Below, piece after piece: positions 1 through 8,397 of a stretch of DNA of 64,000 nt. The stretch spans positions 62,001 through 126,000 of the forward strand of contig WGNJ01000005.1 of assembly GCA_016124635.1 (NCBI GenBank), given 5' to 3'. The notes under the pieces are model-generated. The model was not told the origin of the DNA. It did no database searches and saw nothing but the letters and a program-made list of their open reading frames with translations. Position numbers and translations under genes: made by a program. This stretch comes from Alphaproteobacteria bacterium. GTDB taxonomy: Bacteria > Pseudomonadota > Alphaproteobacteria > Micropepsales > Micropepsaceae. The number at the start of each line of letters is the position of its first letter. The stretch's first letter is position 1.

Positions 1-316
1 GAAGCATCTCGAAGCCATCGTCGGCGTGCCGGCGGGAGGGCCCGCCTACATTACGTCGTCGAACACGATCGCAGGCCGCGTGCGGCGCGGCTTCACCTTC
101 GATCTCGGTGGCAACATTCAACTTTACGGATACGCTGCGGACGACGGCATTCCGGTGCTTGCCGCGTCTGTCGGAGCGAAAGCCGACAACATGAGGCTCG
201 CCAGCGCCTTCATGAAGCTTCACAAATCGGACGGCGTGATGCTCGTCGATTGGCGCGCGCAACTGCTCCTCGTCGGCGTCAGCACCGACGGCAATATCGA
301 AACCTGGAAGCCTTAG
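1..316 (+). CDS. Hypothetical protein, 3' fragment (5' end outside window)
   Basis: The reading frame is open from base 2 to a TAG stop at 314-316, giving about 104 residues of a protein whose start lies before the window. The visible part alternates short beta-like stretches and glycines (for example FDLGGNIQLYGYAADDG) and ends NIETWKP. I do not recognise a family. Its stop overlaps the stop of the convergent phosphatase gene by 4 nt. Composition and codon use match the neighbours, so it looks like an ordinary chromosomal gene cut by the window edge. Confidence 0.6.
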   Translation, partial: KHLEAIVGVPAGGPAYITSSNTIAGRVRRGFTFDLGGNIQLYGYAADDGIPVLAASVGAKADNMRLASAFMKLHKSDGVMLVDWRAQLLLVGVSTDGNIETWKP

Positions 317-948
317 ATCTGCTCGTAGGTCACCGCGTTCCAGAACTTGGCGCGGTGACGGCCATGCTTGCGCCAACCTTGGCGCGACAGCATGCGCCCG
401 ACCATCACGTTGAAATAGCCATGCGCGACGAGCACGGCGATGCCGTCCTTCGCCGCCGTCGCCTGAAGGATTTCGACGGCCTTCTGCGCGCGCACCTTCG
501 CGTCGCGATAGTCCTCGATGCCGCCGTGATGGCCCGCATGCCAGGCAAGTCGCGCGAGCACGGCCCAGAACGGCGCATTCATACGAACGAGCGGCACCTT
601 CGGTGACTTGAGCTGCGCTTCCATGAAAAGAGAGTCTGTCGTCACGTCGGCATGCGGCGCCAGGACCTTGGCGCTCTCATGCGCGCGCGGCCGATCGGAG
701 GCATAGACTTGCCGGGCATTGCGGACGAGGTCGGCAACCCACGCGGGCGGCGGATCGTTCGGATCGAGCCCCGCCTTCTCATAGGCTTCGATATAATCTT
801 GAAACGTGCGGTGGCCGAGCAGACGCCCCTTGTCGATGGCGGGCTTGCCGTGCCGGATCAAAACGATTGAGATAGGCGAGCGCTGAGTATGCGGTGCAGG
901 CGCTTTCTTCCTACGGCGCCGTGGCAACCGGGACGTCTGACTGTCCAT
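313..948 (-). CDS. Histidine phosphatase family protein (phosphoglycerate mutase-like)
   Basis: Members of this superfamily transfer phosphate through a catalytic histidine in an RHG motif. Here IVLIRHGKP lies near residues 30-38 of the 211-aa form, and VAHGYF near the C-terminus supplies the second conserved histidine. The ASDRPRAHESAKVL segment matches the usual S-x-x-x-R-A-x-x-T/S-A region. The basic N-terminus (RRRRKKAP) before the fold is unusual. Start choice is between ATG 948 and ATG 963; neither has a strong ribosome site, and the inner one is chosen because it keeps a short leader. Substrate cannot be told from sequence. Its start overlaps the start of the divergent crotonase gene. 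Confidence 0.8.
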   Translation of the reverse strand: MDSQTSRLPRRRRKKAPAPHTQRSPISIVLIRHGKPAIDKGRLLGHRTFQDYIEAYEKAGLDPNDPPPAWVADLVRNARQVYASDRPRAHESAKVLAPHADVTTDSLFMEAQLKSPKVPLVRMNAPFWAVLARLAWHAGHHGGIEDYRDAKVRAQKAVEILQATAAKDGIAVLVAHGYFNVMVGRMLSRQGWRKHGRHRAKFWNAVTYEQI

Positions 949-1729
949 GACCTCAAAGCTCATTGCCGAAATCCGTGACTCCGCTGGCTATCTGATTCTG
1001 AACGCACCAGACAGACGCAATGCCCTCAGCTACGACATGTGGGCGGGGATACCGCCCATAATAGAGGGCTTTGCGCAAGAGCCAAAGGTCCGTGTGGTTG
1101 TGCTTACCGGCCAGGGCACAAGCGCCTTTTCGGCCGGCGCCGACATCAGCGAATTCGATCGCAACCGTGCAACCGGCGAGTCGGGACAAAGCTATGAGCG
1201 CGTAACGGAAGCAGCGTTCGACAGCCTCAAGCGATGTCCAAAGCCGGTCATCGGCGCCGTTCGAGGAATCTGCTTTGGCGGTGGATTCGCGCTCGCCCTT
1301 GCCTGCGATCTTCGTCTCGCGAGCGACGATGCCCGCTTCTGCATCCCGGCTGGCAAACTGGGCATCGGCTACGGTCAAAGTCTGACCGAGGCACTTGTGC
1401 AGCGTCTTGGGCCCGGCACCGCCGCCGATATTCTTTTGACGGCCCAAATCTATTCGGCGAGCGAAGCGCTGGCGCGCGGCATCGTTCAACGCGTGACGTC
1501 GCCCGATCGCTTTGACGCGCTCTTGGAAGACTACATTGCCATGTTGAGCGAGAACGCACCGCTCTCGCTGGCCGCTGCAAAGGTCGCGATCCGAGCCTCC
1601 GTCGATGATGACGACGCGGCACGCGGTGAAGCCGAACGTGCCGCGGCCGCGTGCATGCGAAGCGAGGACTACAAGGAGGGGCGCAAAGCCTTCGCCGCCA
1701 AGCGCAAGCCGCAATTTCAGGGCAGGTAG
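947..1729 (+). CDS. Enoyl-CoA hydratase/isomerase (crotonase) family protein
   Basis: This 260-aa protein has the crotonase fold: NAPDRRNALS at the N-terminus, the oxyanion-hole segments SAGADISEF and GICFGGGFALALACDLRLAS, and a C-terminal acyl-CoA helix region. The position where classical hydratases carry the first catalytic glutamate (LPE-x-KLGL) reads IPAGKLGIGYG, so that glutamate is an alanine. Subfamilies with a PA-x-KLG-x-GY pattern exist, and their reaction may not be hydration. I infer an acyl-CoA-processing enzyme of unknown reaction. It starts head to head with the phosphatase gene and is followed on the same strand by an SDR 80 bp later. Confidence 0.85.
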   Translation: MTSKLIAEIRDSAGYLILNAPDRRNALSYDMWAGIPPIIEGFAQEPKVRVVVLTGQGTSAFSAGADISEFDRNRATGESGQSYERVTEAAFDSLKRCPKPVIGAVRGICFGGGFALALACDLRLASDDARFCIPAGKLGIGYGQSLTEALVQRLGPGTAADILLTAQIYSASEALARGIVQRVTSPDRFDALLEDYIAMLSENAPLSLAAAKVAIRASVDDDDAARGEAERAAAACMRSEDYKEGRKAFAAKRKPQFQGR

Positions 1730-1809
1730 TTGGCGCCAAGCCGCCGATGGCGCGGCCAGCGCCAGCTACGCTATTCTCAGCGCAATCAAAAAATGGGAGA
1801 CGCGCCATC

Positions 1810-2598
1810 ATGAATCTCAAGGGACAAGTCGCAATCGTCACCGGATCGGCCACGGGCCTCGGCGCCGCCGTGGCGCTCAAACTCGGAGGGCGCGGCTCGA
1901 AGATCGTGATCAACTACACCAAGAGCCAAAAGGAGGCGGAAGCGACGGCCGCCGAGGCGAAAGCAAAAGATGTCGAAACACTGCTCTGCCAAGGCGACGT
2001 CTCGGTCGACGCCGATTGCCACCGCATCGTCAAGGACACCATCGCGAAGTGGGGCCGCATCGACATTCTGGTGAACAACGCCGGCACGACCAAGTTTGCC
2101 GACCACGCGGATCTCGATGCGTTGACCGCCGACGATTTCCTCAACATCTACAAAGTCAACGTCGTCGGCGCATACCAAATGATCCGGGCCTGCTTGCCGC
2201 ATATGAAGAAGCAGGGTTACGGCGCCGTCGTGAACGTCTCCTCGATCGCAGGCGTCACCGGCATCGGCTCCTCCATCGCCTATGCCGCGTCGAAAGGCGC
2301 GCTCAACACGATGACGAAGTCGCTCGCGCGCTCACTCGCGCCGGAGATCCGAGTCAACGCCGTTTGTCCGGGCTTCATCGGCACGCGCTGGTTCTCCGAC
2401 CGGTTTGGCGAAGCGGGCTACGCGAAGATTGTGGAACACGCAAAGGACTCGACGCCCCTGCATCGCGCCGGAACGCCCGAAGACGTCGCTGACGCGGTCG
2501 TGTTTCTATGTGCCGAAGGCGCACAGCACATCACCGGCGAAACACTGCTCAGCGACGCCGGACACCATCTCACGATTGCAGGCGTAACTCGCCGCTAG
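1810..2598 (+). CDS. SDR family NAD(P)-dependent oxidoreductase (FabG-like)
   Basis: A 262-aa classical short-chain dehydrogenase. The cofactor motif TGSATGLG is at residues 10-17, NNAGT follows around residue 91, the catalytic serine sits in NVSSIAG and the Tyr-x3-Lys pair in YAASK, then NAVCPGFIGT. All catalytic residues are present, so it should be active as a 3-oxoacyl- or alcohol-type dehydrogenase. The ATG at 1810 is preceded by a GGGAG-type ribosome site and begins directly at the conserved LKGQVAIVTG, so upstream in-frame starts are rejected. It may form an operon with the crotonase gene, suggesting acyl or hydroxyacyl metabolism. Substrate is unknown. Confidence 0.88.
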   Translation: MNLKGQVAIVTGSATGLGAAVALKLGGRGSKIVINYTKSQKEAEATAAEAKAKDVETLLCQGDVSVDADCHRIVKDTIAKWGRIDILVNNAGTTKFADHADLDALTADDFLNIYKVNVVGAYQMIRACLPHMKKQGYGAVVNVSSIAGVTGIGSSIAYAASKGALNTMTKSLARSLAPEIRVNAVCPGFIGTRWFSDRFGEAGYAKIVEHAKDSTPLHRAGTPEDVADAVVFLCAEGAQHITGETLLSDAGHHLTIAGVTRR

Positions 2599-2948
2599 CC
2601 TCCGTATTTTCGATCACCGCGAGCAACCTGCGCGCGATACGACTCGCGCGTTTTTCGTCGCTCAATTTTTGATCGATTCGCAGCGTGAAAAAGCAGCACG
2701 TTGCTCTGCAAATAAGCGGAATTTCGAACCGCTCTGCACGGAAAAGTTTCAGGCCGGATTTTGACTCGCGCTGTTGCGATTTCGTCACCGGGTTCGGCTC
2801 ATTAACATGTTGTCAACCAACAAGGAGCAAGACATTACTGCGATGAAGGCGCGTCGTTGTGCATTGCATCGAACGCGACTCCCGCAAGCGAATCGAAGCG
2901 CTCGCGGTGATGAATCGAAGGCTGCGAGTCACTGAGCGAGGTAGGGCA
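2599..2948. other. Gene-poor gap between SDR and TorF-type porin genes
   Basis: About 350 bases with lower GC than the flanks and no convincing gene. It should carry the promoter of the downstream porin gene. A 30-codon frame from ATG 2843 to a TGA near 2935 ends just before the porin ribosome site, but its spacing to the GGAG at about 2823 is long and its sequence is arginine-rich and unremarkable. I see no clear -10/-35 pair, terminator or repeat. Confidence 0.5.
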
Positions 2949-3743
2949 ATGAGAAGTGCATTTTGGAAGGCCGGACTGTTTACGGCCACGGCGCTGATGG
3001 GAATGACCGTCACGACATCGGTAGCGCTTGCCGATGACGAGGGCGCGTGGGGTCCCTTCACCGCCAACATCGCGCTGACGTCGGACTATCGTTTCCGCGG
3101 CATCAGCCAATCCGACAATGGTGCAGCGGTCCAAGGCGGCATCGACTTCGCGAAGGACGGCTGGTTTGCGGGCGTTTGGGCGTCTTCCATCGACTTCCTC
3201 GACAGCGCGACCAAGGACGCGCCGGCCGAAGTCGATCTCTACGGTGGTTACAACTACGCCATCAGCGACGCGACCGAGATCGGCATCAAGGCGATCTATT
3301 ATTGGTACCCGGACTCCGATTTCCCGGGCACCAATCAATACGACTACTTCGAGCTGGGTGGCCATATCAGCCACAGCTTCGATAAGTTTTCGGTGCTCGG
3401 CGAACTCTACTGGAGCCCGGATTACTTCTTCGAATCTGGCGACTCCGTCTATCTCGCAGGCACCGCCAGCGTTCCACTCTTGAAGGAGTTCTGGTTCTTC
3501 GACGGCGGCCTCTCGGCATCGGCTCGTGTCGCCTACATGTGGATCGACGACAACGCGACCTTCGGCACACCGGACTATCTGACCTGGGATATCGGTTTGA
3601 CGGCGACCGCCGGCATCTTTTCGTTCGATGCACGCTACGTCGACACGGACCTCAGCAAGTCTGAGTGCTTCGGCGGCGGTCCCTTCGCCGACTGGTGCGG
3701 CGCGGGCTTTGTCGGCACCGTGACGGTGGCCCTGCCCGGCTAA
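2949..3743 (+). CDS. TorF family putative outer-membrane porin
   Basis: A 264-aa secreted protein. Residues 1 to about 28 form a Sec signal peptide (MRSAFWKAGLFTATAL, cleavage after ALA before DDEG). The mature part begins with FTANIALTSDYRFRGISQS, the hallmark of the TorF/Gcw_chp family, followed by alternating aromatic beta strands and GYNY, consistent with an 8-16-strand barrel and a C-terminal strand VGTVTVALPG. ATG 2949 is chosen because GAGG lies 8-11 nt upstream and the signal peptide starts there. The family is widely annotated as a putative porin with little functional work. A strong terminator follows the gene. Confidence 0.88.
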   Translation: MRSAFWKAGLFTATALMGMTVTTSVALADDEGAWGPFTANIALTSDYRFRGISQSDNGAAVQGGIDFAKDGWFAGVWASSIDFLDSATKDAPAEVDLYGGYNYAISDATEIGIKAIYYWYPDSDFPGTNQYDYFELGGHISHSFDKFSVLGELYWSPDYFFESGDSVYLAGTASVPLLKEFWFFDGGLSASARVAYMWIDDNATFGTPDYLTWDIGLTATAGIFSFDARYVDTDLSKSECFGGGPFADWCGAGFVGTVTVALPG

Positions 3744-3774
3744 CGGCTGATCAGAAGTTCAAACGTCTTATGAG

Positions 3775-3799
3775 CCCCGCGCCGCAAGCGCGGGGTTTT
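3775..3799 (+). terminator. Rho-independent terminator of the TorF porin gene
   Basis: An 8-bp perfect stem CCCCGCGC / GCGCGGGG with loop CGCAA is followed directly by TTTT. It lies 32 nt after the porin stop. The T-run reaches the last codon of the convergent hydrolase gene. There is no matching A-run on the left, so it works only for the plus strand. Confidence 0.88.
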
Positions 3800-4563
3800 C
3801 ATTTGTGGGCGTAGAGGAAAGCGATCACAGCCTCCTTGTAGGCCTTATCGCCGACCGTCAGCATATGATCCCGGTTCGGCACGATGACGACATGCGCATT
3901 CGGCACATGCTCGCCCAGCACCTTGGGATCGCCGGCGATGCTGTCCGTGCTACCGACCACGATCAGCACCGGCACCCCGGCGTCGGGAAACGACGTGATC
4001 GTCACGCGAGGCCTCAGCATACAGAGCGCCAGCGCCTCCAGGTCGTTCTTGCCGTGCTCCGCGAAAACACGAAACTGACGCGCCACCGCGTCGTTGACGT
4101 CACGCGACGAGGGCGCCCGTAGGCCGGCGGCAATCTTGTCTCCGCTCGCGGAGGTTCGCCGGTAGTAGTTCTCGCCGACGCCGGCGATGACCAACTTGTT
4201 CAAGCGCTGCGGCTGCTCGGCCAGCAGGCGCAGCGCAATAAACCCGCCCATCGAATAGCCCATCACGTCGGCGCGCTCGATCCTCAGATGATCGAGCAGC
4301 CGCACGACGTCACGCTCAAGCTCGCCTTCGTCGTATGCGGCGGGATCGTGCGGCTTGTCGCTTTCGCCGTGGCCGCGAACGTCCAGACCGATCACTTGCC
4401 GCCCCGCTTCGGTCAACGCGCGATACCAGCTCGTCGATCGCCAGTTGGTGGCGCGGCTGGACGCGAACCCGTGTATCAGGACGATTGGTGGACCCTCGCC
4501 TTCGATATCGTATGCCAGGCGCAATCCCGTGGATTGAGGCCCCGGAACTTCAAAGAACGGCAT
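3799..4563 (-). CDS. Alpha/beta hydrolase (paralogue of the 6.0-6.7 kb hydrolase)
   Basis: A 254-aa alpha/beta-hydrolase. IVLIHGFASS provides the oxyanion HG motif, GYSMGG the nucleophile elbow with its serine, VVGSTDSIAG the acid loop and NRDHML the catalytic histidine. The segment ARQFRVFAEHGKNDLEALA closely resembles ARRFRLFAEGQGQDLRALA in the hydrolase at 5962-6732, and both share a D-S/L-AG acid loop, so the two are paralogues from a local duplication. The M20 amidohydrolase gene lies between them. Substrate is unknown; a carboxylic ester or lactone is a reasonable guess. Confidence 0.85.
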   Translation of the reverse strand: MPFFEVPGPQSTGLRLAYDIEGEGPPIVLIHGFASSRATNWRSTSWYRALTEAGRQVIGLDVRGHGESDKPHDPAAYDEGELERDVVRLLDHLRIERADVMGYSMGGFIALRLLAEQPQRLNKLVIAGVGENYYRRTSASGDKIAAGLRAPSSRDVNDAVARQFRVFAEHGKNDLEALALCMLRPRVTITSFPDAGVPVLIVVGSTDSIAGDPKVLGEHVPNAHVVIVPNRDHMLTVGDKAYKEAVIAFLYAHK

Positions 4564-4641
4564 TCGCGACCCTTGAGAAGAAGAGCGGTTCCGGTCCAGG
4601 CTAGACCATTGCCGGCGGAACAGCGACCCGAGAGAAGCCCG

Positions 4642-5898
4642 ATGACCCTTGAGACCCTAAAGCGCGACGTCTGCGGTGCCATTGACGAAATGCGCGACGA
4701 ACTCATCGGCGTCAGCCATGCCATCCATGCTCATCCGGAATTGGCATTTGAAGAAAAGTTCGCTGCCGACCTCCTGACCCGCACCGTCGAAAAGTACGAC
4801 CTCACCGTCCATCGCGGCGCTTACGGCGTCGAAACCGCATACGCGACCGAGTTCGGCCATGACGGCTCCGGCATCATGAGCATCCTGTCGGAATACGACG
4901 CGCTCCCCGGCATCGGTCATTCCTGCGGTCACAACATCATTGCCGCCGCCGGCCTCGGCGCTGCTCTCGGTCTCTCGAAGCTGGGCTCGAAGCTGAAAGG
5001 CCGCGTTCGCTATATGGGCACGCCGGCCGAGGAGCGCGGCAGCGGCAAGGAAATCATGGCGCAGCACGGTGCCTTCGAAGGCGTCGATGCGTCGATGATG
5101 GTCCACCCTGCCGGCTTCGACATGGTGACCATGCCTTGCATCGCGCTTTCCGAAGTCGAAGTCATTTATCACGGCCGTGCGGCACACGCCTCAGCCATGC
5201 CGTTTCGCGGCCTGAACGCGCTCGATGCGCTCGTCACGGCCTACCAATCGATCGCTCAGTTGCGCCAGCACATTCAGCAAACGGAGCGCATCCACGGCAT
5301 CATCGTCGAAGGCGGTCTCGCCCCGAACATCGTGCCGGAGCGCGCCAGCGGTCGCTTCTACATCCGTGCCCGCGACGGCGTCGAACTCGCAGCACTGAAG
5401 AAGCGGGTCGCCGCCTGCTTTGAGGCGGGCGCGTTGGCGACCGGGACGCGTCTCGAAGCGCGCTGGGGCAAATGCGATTGCCTGGATCTCAAGACCAGCT
5501 GGCCGCTCGCCGACGCCTACGAGGCCAACGCCAAGTCGCTCGGCCGCGAGCTGCTCGATCCCTCGACCCTGCCGCCCGGACTCGCGGGCTCCACCGACAT
5601 GGGCAATGTCAGCCATCGCGTCCCGTCGATCCATCCGATGGTTCAGGTTTCGCCGCCGAACGTCGTGATTCATCACCCTGACTTCGCCGCCTATGCCAAG
5701 TCGGCCAAAGGCGATCAAGCCATCATCGATGGCGCCAAGAGCATGGCGATGACGACGCTCGACTTCTTCTCGAGCGGCGAGCTTCGTGCCCAAGCCAAGG
5801 CCGAATTCGCCAAGAGCAAAGACCTCTCGCGTGCCGCCGTCGCCTCGGCCTACCACAAGGACGGCTTTCTGATGGCCGGCGCCTGCGGCTGCTGCTGA
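4642..5898 (+). CDS. M20 family metallopeptidase / amidohydrolase
   Basis: A 418-aa M20D-like amidohydrolase (AbgA/AbgB and aminoacylase relatives). It opens with SHAIHAHPELAFEE, then SEYDALPGIGHSCGHN, which carries metal ligands in GHSCGHN, then GTPAEERGSGK with the catalytic/bridging Glu pair, and the dimerisation insert with YHGRAAHAS. GSTDMGNVSHRVPS near residue 320 is the usual C-terminal signature. ATG 4642 follows a GAGAGAAG ribosome site. The family hydrolyses amide bonds of N-acyl amino acids or small peptides; the exact substrate is not shown. The C-terminus ends in CGCC, an odd cysteine cluster outside the fold. Confidence 0.88.
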   Translation: MTLETLKRDVCGAIDEMRDELIGVSHAIHAHPELAFEEKFAADLLTRTVEKYDLTVHRGAYGVETAYATEFGHDGSGIMSILSEYDALPGIGHSCGHNIIAAAGLGAALGLSKLGSKLKGRVRYMGTPAEERGSGKEIMAQHGAFEGVDASMMVHPAGFDMVTMPCIALSEVEVIYHGRAAHASAMPFRGLNALDALVTAYQSIAQLRQHIQQTERIHGIIVEGGLAPNIVPERASGRFYIRARDGVELAALKKRVAACFEAGALATGTRLEARWGKCDCLDLKTSWPLADAYEANAKSLGRELLDPSTLPPGLAGSTDMGNVSHRVPSIHPMVQVSPPNVVIHHPDFAAYAKSAKGDQAIIDGAKSMAMTTLDFFSSGELRAQAKAEFAKSKDLSRAAVASAYHKDGFLMAGACGCC

Positions 5899-5920
5899 CC
5901 AGCACACTGGTGAGGAGAAT

Positions 5921-5954
5921 CGGTAATCTGGTAGAGCGCTGCGTTTACCGTTTT
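5921..5954 (+). terminator. Possible weak terminator after the M20 gene
   Basis: A 6-bp inverted repeat CGGTAA / TTACCG separated by an 18-nt loop is followed by TTTT. The loop is long and the stem short, so this is only a candidate. It lies between the convergent M20 and hydrolase genes. Confidence 0.3.
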
Positions 5955-5961
5955 GAAGTGG

Positions 5962-6732
5962 CTAAGCTGGCATTCCGGCCAAGAAATCCATCACCGCGCC
6001 CTTGAACATCGGCTGGATCAGGCAATCCATGTGACCGCAACCGGGCACGCGAAGGCCTTTCGCGTTTGGAAACGCCTTTGCCAGAGGCTCCGGCGCACCG
6101 GCTAGATCGTCGCCAGCACCGGCAACGACCAACGTCTCGTGCTTGATGGCGGAGAGGTCGGCGGCGGTCCACAGACGAGGATGAGCGTTCAATCCGCGTG
6201 AGACGGCGGCAAGGGCCCGCAGATCCTGTCCTTGCCCTTCGGCGAACAAACGAAATCGCCGCGCCATGTCATCGCTGATTGCGTCAGCGCTTGAAGCTTC
6301 CATCGCCTTTGCGAACCCTTCCGGATCGCGGTCACTCTTCGGATCGAGCAACAGTTCGCCGACACCGCACAGCACGCCGAGCAGGAACTTCTCCGGCCGC
6401 GACAGCAGACACTGCAGCACGACCCGCGCCCCAAGCGAAAAGCCGATCAGATCGGGCTTCTTGAGCTGCAAATGTTCGACGAGCGTCACCACGTCGCTCG
6501 CGAACACGTCGAATGAATAGGCCTCCGGCTCATAGAACTTCGCCGACTGCCCGTGACCGCGCAGATCCAACGCGACGACACGCCGCCGCGCGCGCACCAG
6601 CATCGAGATCCAGCCGCTCCGCTCCCAATTCTCCTTCACGCTGGCAGCGAAGCCGTGCACAAGAACGACGGCGTCGCCCTCGCCCTGATCTTCATAGGCA
6701 ATCGGCGCGCCGCCGATCTCGAGCGTTTTCAT
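5962..6732 (-). CDS. Alpha/beta hydrolase, third gene of MFS-antiporter-hydrolase operon
   Basis: A 256-aa alpha/beta hydrolase with VVLVHGFAAS, nucleophile elbow GFSLGA, acid loop AGAGDDLAG and GCGHMD for the histidine. It is a paralogue of the hydrolase at 3799-4563. The ATG at 6732 overlaps the TGA of the antiporter gene (ATGA), so it is translationally coupled. A longer in-frame extension upstream runs antisense-like through the antiporter gene and is not real. Coupling to a transporter pair suggests it acts on something they move or on the stress they relieve, but this is inference. Confidence 0.85.
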   Translation of the reverse strand: MKTLEIGGAPIAYEDQGEGDAVVLVHGFAASVKENWERSGWISMLVRARRRVVALDLRGHGQSAKFYEPEAYSFDVFASDVVTLVEHLQLKKPDLIGFSLGARVVLQCLLSRPEKFLLGVLCGVGELLLDPKSDRDPEGFAKAMEASSADAISDDMARRFRLFAEGQGQDLRALAAVSRGLNAHPRLWTAADLSAIKHETLVVAGAGDDLAGAPEPLAKAFPNAKGLRVPGCGHMDCLIQPMFKGAVMDFLAGMPA

Positions 6733-8384
6733 GATCTTTCCTGCTGCACCAAGTCCGCCGTCATGACGCGCGCGATCTCGCGCTCGCCCATGACTGTGCG
6801 GGTCGCGCCGAGCTTGGTCAAATAGTCGACCTCGGCATCCGAGTGCGCCCGCGCCAGAATCTTGAGCAACGGATTCTGTGCCCGCGCTTGCTCCAGGATT
6901 TGGCCAGCCTCGAAGGCTTGCGGAATCGTAATCAACAAGGTGCGCGCCCCGGCCAGATTGGCAGCCTTCAACACCGCAGGGTCCGCCGCATTTCCGATGA
7001 TGACTTCCGCACCATCCCGCTTGGCGCGGGCTGCCGGCTCGTCGCGGTCCTCGATCACCAGGAACGGCCGTCGTTTGAGCGACTCGCCGATCGTGCCCCC
7101 GACGCGGCCGTACCCGACGACGACGACGTGCGCCGTCAAACTGGTCGGCACCAACGGCTGCGCGATCGCCGCTTGGACCGTTCCAGGAGTTGGCTCTGGC
7201 ACCCGCCCTCTCAATCGCCGCGCCAGCACCTCGGCCGCGTTGAAGATGATCGGATTGATCAGAATGCAAATGATCGACGTTGCGACGACAAGGTCTCGCG
7301 CGTCCTGTTTGACGATCCCGAGCGTGAGCGCGAGGCCGATCAGAATGAACGAGAACTCGCCGATTTGGGAAAGGCTCGCGCCCATCGTGAGCGCAGTTTC
7401 GGTCGGCTGCCGCAACAACCGCAGAAGGCCGAAAGCAACGGCCGATTTGCCGAGCAGAACGATCGCGACGGCAGCGGCGATCGCAAGGGGAGCACCCACG
7501 ATCACGGCCGGATTGAACAGCATACCGACCGACACGAAGAACAGAACAGCGAAAGCATCGCGCAGAGGCAGAGATTCCTGAGCGGCCTGCTGACTCAGCT
7601 GAGACTCCGACAGCACCATACCTGCAAAGAACGCCCCGAGCGCGAACGACACGCCGAAAAGCCACGCCGCCCCGAACGCGACGCCAAGAGCGATCGCGAG
7701 AACGGCAAGCCGGAACAGCTCACGCGACCCGGTGTGCGCGACGTAGTGCAGCAACATCGGAATGACGCGCCGCCCGACAATCAGCATCAGGGCACCAAAG
7801 GCCACGACCTTGGCGAGCGTGAGCCCTACGAGAACCCCAATACTGCCGGCCGACGTGGCTTCCGACAACGTTGCGATCGCCGGCATGAAGACCAGCGTCA
7901 AGGCCATCAGCAGGTCCTCGACGATGAGCCAGCCGACTGCGATCCGCCCTCGGTCGGTATCCATCAGACGCCGGTCCTGCAACGCGCGAAGCAGAACGAC
8001 GGTGCTCGCAACCGAAAACGATAGTCCGAACACAATCGCGCCGCCGATCGGCCAGCCTAGGGTCAGGCCGAGCGCCGTACCCATCGAACCCACGATCGCC
8101 ATTTCCAGGAGCGCACCGGGCACGGCGATCGTGCGCAACGAGACAAGCTCTTCGAATGAGAACTGCAGACCCACGCCGAACATGAGAAGAATGACGCCGA
8201 TGTCGGCAAGCTGCGCCGCCAGAGCCTGATCTGCGACGAAACCCGGCGTAAACGGCCCGACGGCGACGCCGGCGAGCAAATAACCTGCGATTGGTGGGAT
8301 CTTCAAACGTTGTGCGGCGAGCCCGAAGGCGAAAGCCAGCGTGATGCCAAGGACGACTGTTGTGATCAGCGCGCTTTCGTGCAT
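6729..8384 (-). CDS. ybaL: YbaL-type CPA2 cation:proton antiporter with TrkA-N domain
   Basis: A 551-aa inner-membrane antiporter of the KefB/YbaL type. The N-terminus MHESALITTVV followed by GYLLAGVAVGPFTPGFVADQ is typical of YbaL (E. coli protein about 558 aa). About 12 hydrophobic segments fill residues 5-385; a RCK/TrkA-N Rossmann domain follows (HVVVVGYGRVGGTIGESL near 410-430, then VIGNAADPAVL). It probably exchanges K+ or Na+ for protons under nucleotide control. ATG 8384 is preferred over longer forms because the upstream extension is a run of arginines and lysines with no membrane segment. It lies 13 nt after the MFS gene and overlaps the next hydrolase gene. Confidence 0.88.
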   Translation of the reverse strand: MHESALITTVVLGITLAFAFGLAAQRLKIPPIAGYLLAGVAVGPFTPGFVADQALAAQLADIGVILLMFGVGLQFSFEELVSLRTIAVPGALLEMAIVGSMGTALGLTLGWPIGGAIVFGLSFSVASTVVLLRALQDRRLMDTDRGRIAVGWLIVEDLLMALTLVFMPAIATLSEATSAGSIGVLVGLTLAKVVAFGALMLIVGRRVIPMLLHYVAHTGSRELFRLAVLAIALGVAFGAAWLFGVSFALGAFFAGMVLSESQLSQQAAQESLPLRDAFAVLFFVSVGMLFNPAVIVGAPLAIAAAVAIVLLGKSAVAFGLLRLLRQPTETALTMGASLSQIGEFSFILIGLALTLGIVKQDARDLVVATSIICILINPIIFNAAEVLARRLRGRVPEPTPGTVQAAIAQPLVPTSLTAHVVVVGYGRVGGTIGESLKRRPFLVIEDRDEPAARAKRDGAEVIIGNAADPAVLKAANLAGARTLLITIPQAFEAGQILEQARAQNPLLKILARAHSDAEVDYLTKLGATRTVMGEREIARVMTADLVQQERS

Positions 8385-8397
8385 CGAACTCCGTCGT

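Noticed and set aside
2843..2936. Possible 30-codon leader peptide before the TorF porin gene
   Set aside because: The ribosome-site spacing is poor, residues are nondescript, and the porin start has its own better site.
6843..8024. 393-codon frame on the plus strand opposite the YbaL gene
   Set aside because: Composition (Arg, Gln, Asp) is typical of a shadow frame and there is no recognisable fold.
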